Positions 61,612-64,000 of a DNA stretch of 64,000 nt are shown piece by piece. Made by a program: the position numbers and the translations under genes. Below the pieces are notes generated by a model. It searched no databases, was not told the origin of the DNA, and saw only the letters and a list, made by a program, of their open reading frames with translations. This stretch comes from Martelella mediterranea (lineage in GTDB: Bacteria > Pseudomonadota > Alphaproteobacteria > Rhizobiales > Rhizobiaceae), in NCBI RefSeq assembly GCF_004342225.1, contig NZ_SMAR01000007.1, positions 93,603 through 157,602 on the forward strand, in the 5' to 3' direction. Positions within the stretch are counted from its first letter, which is position 1. Every line of letters begins with the position of its first letter.

Positions 61612-61905
61612 TCACGCCGCCTCCTGATCGGAGATGCTTTTCCGGCTTTTCGGCGGACCGTACTTATTGCTATTGTAAATGACGGATGTTTTTCGTGGGT
61701 AGCGATCGGGCCAAAGCTTCTCAGGCGTCGTGCCGATGAAATCGGCCAGCACTGCCTGACCTTCATAATGCGTAAGGCCCTTAACCTTGCGCAAAGTGGA
61801 CGGGTGTAGACCGTTGTGAGCGGCAAGCTCTGTGAGTGTCATGCCGCGATCGTGGACCGCATCTTTGATCTTCTTCCAGACTTTGTCTGGGGTCGGGGTG
61901 CTCAT
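61612..61905 (-). CDS. Ner-like DNA-binding regulator
   Basis: A 97-residue Ner/Nlp-family protein: KVWKKIKDAVHDRGMTLTELAAHNGLHPSTLRKVKGLTHYEGQAVLADFIGTTPEKLWPDRY contains the whole lambda-repressor-like HTH of Mu Ner. Ner turns down early and repressor promoters during lytic growth. Start 61905 has GGAG 8 bases upstream. The C-terminal extension (SVIYNSNKYGPPKSRKS) is longer than in Mu Ner. It is the first gene of the leftward early operon. Confidence 0.88.
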   Translation of the reverse strand: MSTPTPDKVWKKIKDAVHDRGMTLTELAAHNGLHPSTLRKVKGLTHYEGQAVLADFIGTTPEKLWPDRYPRKTSVIYNSNKYGPPKSRKSISDQEAA

Positions 61906-61926
61906 GAAATAACTCCGCTTTGAAAG

Positions 61927-61950
61927 CGGGCGCTGCAACGCCCGTTTTTT
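61927..61950 (+). terminator. plus-strand terminator in the ner leader
   Basis: A 6-bp GC stem (61927-61932 with 61939-61944, loop of 6) is followed by six T (61945-61950) on the plus strand. Directly before it is a perfect 7-bp dyad, CCGCTTT-G-AAAGCGG (61915-61929). It would end plus-strand transcripts before the repressor gene. Confidence 0.65.
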
Positions 61951-62006
61951 AAGGCTCGTATTAGTAACAACCGCGCCCCGCTTCTGTGGTGCGCATAGAT
62001 AGGGAT

Positions 62007-62045
62007 AAAACCATTTTCGATTTTTGTAAAGTCGAAAATGGTTTT
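62007..62045. promoter_or_regulatory. repressor/early-promoter operator dyad
   Basis: A perfect inverted repeat with 14-bp arms (62007-62020 and 62032-62045, each containing CCATTTTCGA or its complement) around 11 bases. It lies in the gap between ner and the repressor gene, 8 bases before the repressor start, so repressor binding there could act on both promoters. Confidence 0.7.
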
Positions 62046-62053
62046 AAGGGCTA

Positions 62054-62572
62054 TTGGCTAGACCAGAGAGTGAACCGAAGACTCCGCTCGGCCAGCGTTT
62101 ACGGGCTATTCGGCGTCATTTTGGGGACGAAGAACGTGACGCATTCGCGCTGAGACTTGGCTTAAGCAAGTCTGCGGTTGCGCGATATGAAAGAGGTGAG
62201 AACCCGCCAGACGCAGATGCTTTGGCTGCGTATCATGTGCGTCTTGGAATAAACGTTCACTGGCTTATCTCAGGTAAAGGGAGCATGCTTGATGATCCGG
62301 CGAAGGCTCTGCCCCCAGCATACAATCCGGCAGTCTTTGAAAAGCTTGCCGGGCTTGCCGACCAAGTACATCAGCAGTTCGACATCAAGTTGCCGCGCTT
62401 GGCGCTGGCAAGTCAGGCTGGATATCTCTTCGACGAATTATTGAAGCGCGTGTCTAATGTAAACGACCCGGAAGAGGTCGAGGCGGCGCTGCCATTGCTG
62501 GAGTTTATGTTGAAGAAACAATTGCAGGACGCTGCCGCAAGCCCTGGAGCTGGTAAACGCGGGGCTTCATGA
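62054..62572 (+). CDS. phage repressor (XRE/HTH, C-like)
   Basis: A 172-residue repressor with an N-terminal HTH (LGQRLRAIRRHFGDEERDAFALRLGLSKSAVARYERGENPPDADALAAYHVRLGINVHWLISGKG) and a helical C-terminal half, without the Ser/Lys protease residues of LexA-type repressors. It starts on TTG at 62054 with TAAGGG ahead. It is divergent from ner, as c is in Mu. It should maintain lysogeny by binding the 14-bp-arm dyad. Confidence 0.85.
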   Translation: MARPESEPKTPLGQRLRAIRRHFGDEERDAFALRLGLSKSAVARYERGENPPDADALAAYHVRLGINVHWLISGKGSMLDDPAKALPPAYNPAVFEKLAGLADQVHQQFDIKLPRLALASQAGYLFDELLKRVSNVNDPEEVEAALPLLEFMLKKQLQDAAASPGAGKRGAS

Positions 62573-63219
62573 TCGTGCGCTAGGGCGCTCCCGCTACTCT
62601 GTCACCAGGCAACGGGAAATCGTTCGGGCGCGTAGTACCCGATGAAAAAAGCGACTTGTTGGGAGGATGTTCTATCCGCTATCGCCTACAGCGATTTTGA
62701 GGCCAAACAGATGAAATCGAACGAAACGCATGGCATGCACTCTTAAACAACTGACTTACGTGTCAACGCTATCAGTCGCGTTTTTGGGTTGCAACTAAGT
62801 ACGCACTTACTCCCGCTGCCTTACCGACGGTCCTGCTCTGTATGGGTTAGACTTTCAATGGAGCGCGATTTTACCTAAGTGATTGTTTTCATGTAACTAA
62901 CTCTTAACTCTAACCCAAAGTCAGACTTGAGATTGAAACTTTCATGATTTTTCGGGGGAAAATTAGCCACGGCGGCATTAGCCAAACTTTTCTTTGAGGC
63001 TTATTTTTCAATACCTTGAAGGCTCTTCAAAGCCCTCTCGTGGAATTTCAAAGAAATTTTGAGCCTTTGCCCTGGACTTGTCGCTTTGCACCGCTTCCGC
63101 TCGTATCGTACCATAGGCGCTGTCAAAAGCGCCGCGCCGCGATTTTCGCCGGAGTTCTCGCAATCCCTTTTATTTCAGGGCTTTCCCGCTCGATTTCGCC
63201 TATTCCCACCTAATCCCGG
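62573..63219. other. 647-base region between repressor and prophage end, no firm gene
   Basis: AT-rich at 62750-63010. Contains a 34-codon ORF at 62642-62746 without a good ribosome site, and the dyad TTGAAG-GCT-CTTCAA (63016-63030). Mu needs less than about 300 bases here, so the extra length may hold inner transposase sites or decayed sequence. I see no tRNA or complete gene. Confidence 0.4.
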
Positions 63220-63247
63220 AAATTCCGGATCTCTGTGTCAAACAACA
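63220..63247. repeat. prophage transposition end (right edge)
   Basis: Read inward from 63247 on the minus strand the end is TGTTGTTTGACACAGAGA followed by TCCGGAATTT (63229-63220). It matches the opposite end at TGT, TGAC and TCCGGAATTT with identical 18-bp offset. Confidence 0.8.
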
Positions 63248-63252
63248 AGGTA
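63248..63252. repeat. 5-bp target-site duplication, right copy (AGGTA)
   Basis: Identical to 22575-22579. Joining the flanks without the prophage restores AAGGTACATTCC, an intergenic sequence between tRNA-Ser and the protease gene. Confidence 0.85.
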
Positions 63253-63340
63253 CATTCCGGCACGAAAGTCGAGGCTGCGCTTTCTTGTTCTGGTTTTTCG
63301 ACTCTGCCTTTCCTACCGTAGCCGATGAAGCCGGCGTTCT

Positions 63341-64000
63341 CTATCGTGGCTGGTTCGTTTCCTTGTCATTAGCCGTTTCTCTCGTACTGACTTCCAGGAT
63401 GCCGGTATCCTGCTTGATGCTTTCGAGCATTTTCTCGAGGCGAGCACCGACCAGTTCGCGATCCTCCATCAGCGCTTTTGCCATTGCTTCCAGCTCGGGC
63501 TGATGGCGTTGGAGGATTCCGGTGGCCAGCGCCTCCGCGTTCAGGAGACGCTGCTGGACACGCTGTCTCTGGGCGGGGTCATGAAGTGCAAGCCCGTCGG
63601 CATCACCTCGATATACAGGGCCATAGGCGCCAAGCCCCAGTTGATGGTCGATCTGCAGGGCCATGTTCGTGGCTCGGGCAAGATCCGACCGCCGGCTGCC
63701 ACCCGCACCTGCCGAAATCTCGCCGAGGACGAGACGCTCCGCCGCCCGCCCGGCCATCAGGCACGCGATCTCAGCGTGGACATCACGCAGCAGGGATTGA
63801 TTGCGACGGTTCTGCGTCACGGTTTCGCCGCCCAGCGGTTCCAGCATGATGCGCGTGACCGGGCCGAGCGCGAGCGCGGTGGCGACGATGGCATGGCCGC
63901 ACTCGTGCAATGCGATGCGCCAGTCGAGCGCCTGATCGGCCTCAGTGTGGGAATAGCCGATGAGCGTGCGGAGGTCGTGGAGCCCAGGCATCCTGTTCTG
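63341..64000 (-). CDS. FtsH-like zinc metalloprotease (M41), C-terminal part, runs off the window
   Basis: The frame is open to the window edge, so at least 220 residues of a longer protein are seen. The M41 protease motif HECGH is at His29-His33 counted from the Met at 63991, in RIALHECGHAIVATAL; the EIACLMAGRAAERLVLGEISAGAGGSRRSDLARATNMALQI helix set is also typical. The ATPase half must lie outside. The sequence differs from the essential FtsH and fits the accessory AAA+/M41 proteins common in this order. The prophage end lies 94 bases past its stop. Confidence 0.8.
   Translation of the reverse strand, partial: QNRMPGLHDLRTLIGYSHTEADQALDWRIALHECGHAIVATALALGPVTRIMLEPLGGETVTQNRRNQSLLRDVHAEIACLMAGRAAERLVLGEISAGAGGSRRSDLARATNMALQIDHQLGLGAYGPVYRGDADGLALHDPAQRQRVQQRLLNAEALATGILQRHQPELEAMAKALMEDRELVGARLEKMLESIKQDTGILEVSTRETANDKETNQPR

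Larger units (their letters stand above)
22580..63247 (-). mobile_element. complete Mu-type transposable prophage, 40,668 bp
   Basis: The element has matching ends (TGT, then TCCGGAATTT at offset 18 on both sides) and a 5-bp flanking duplication. Its gene set is complete: repressor, Ner, DDE transposase, MuB ATPase, Mor-type activator, lysis cassette, terminase, portal, capsid and contractile tail. Transcription is leftward except the repressor and one accessory ORF. Head and transposition genes are Mu-like; tail genes follow the P2 order. No interrupted essential gene was seen apart from one small early ORF, so it may be inducible. The transposition end is on the right. Confidence 0.95.

Overview
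The window is about 22.5 kb of alphaproteobacterial chromosome followed by one complete-looking transposable (Mu-type) prophage of about 40.7 kb, then the start of the chromosome on the far side. Gene content and protein style (Usg family protein, DUF883 plus holin-X pair, BMP-type nucleoside ABC transporter, PurU, EF-P/EpmA) suggest a member of the Hyphomicrobiales (Rhizobiales). I cannot name the genus from sequence reading alone.

Host part (1-22579). The window opens inside prpC, followed by prpB (2-methylcitrate cycle) and an MFS exporter. Next come an Lrp/AsnC-type ligand-binding protein, gabD, efp divergent from its modifying enzyme epmA, a secreted GH5 glycosidase, purU, a small cell-envelope pair (DUF883 and holin-X-like), two aldo/keto reductases and usg. 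A long leftward operon then covers nucleoside import and salvage: substrate-binding protein, ATPase, two permeases, cdd, punA, deoC and deoA. It takes nucleosides in, deaminates cytidine, phosphorolyses purine and pyrimidine nucleosides and feeds deoxyribose phosphate into central metabolism. msrA and tRNA-Ser(GGA) close the host block.

Prophage (22580-63247). Both termini can be placed to the base. Each begins TGT, carries TCCGGAATTT 18 bp from the end, and is flanked by a 5-bp direct repeat AGGTA (22575-22579 and 63248-63252), as expected for Mu-type transposition. The transposition end lies to the right and nearly all genes read leftward. Order in transcription direction: the C-type repressor (on +, with a long operator dyad before it), Ner, small early genes, ParB-like protein, MuA-type transposase, MuB-type ATPase, DUF3164, MazG-like, C2H2 zinc-finger microprotein, DUF2786, GemA and a Mor-type activator. 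The late genes follow: amidase, holin, Rz/Rz1, DUF2730, terminase, DUF935 portal, Mu F-like protein with a nuclease-like tail, Mu I-like protease, capsid, and then a tail module in almost exact P2 order (V, W, J, I, fibres, fibre assembly, sheath, tube, E/E', tape measure, U, X, D), ending in a Dam-type methylase. The phage is therefore a mosaic: Mu-like transposition and head, P2-like contractile tail.

Points that deserve attention are: (i) a palindrome, CTGACAGTGTCAG, present three times and placed at the heads of the lysis, protease/capsid and sheath/tail blocks, a candidate late-activator site; (ii) a family of five intergenic repeats confined to the late genes, whose GTGAGGAC end supplies the Shine-Dalgarno sequence of three phage genes; (iii) an in-phase T7 slippery site giving the E/E' -1 frameshift; (iv) an opposite-strand gene that seems to have landed inside an early gene; and (v) several microproteins.

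Beyond the prophage (63248-64000) lies the C-terminal part of an FtsH-like M41 metalloprotease gene running off the window.
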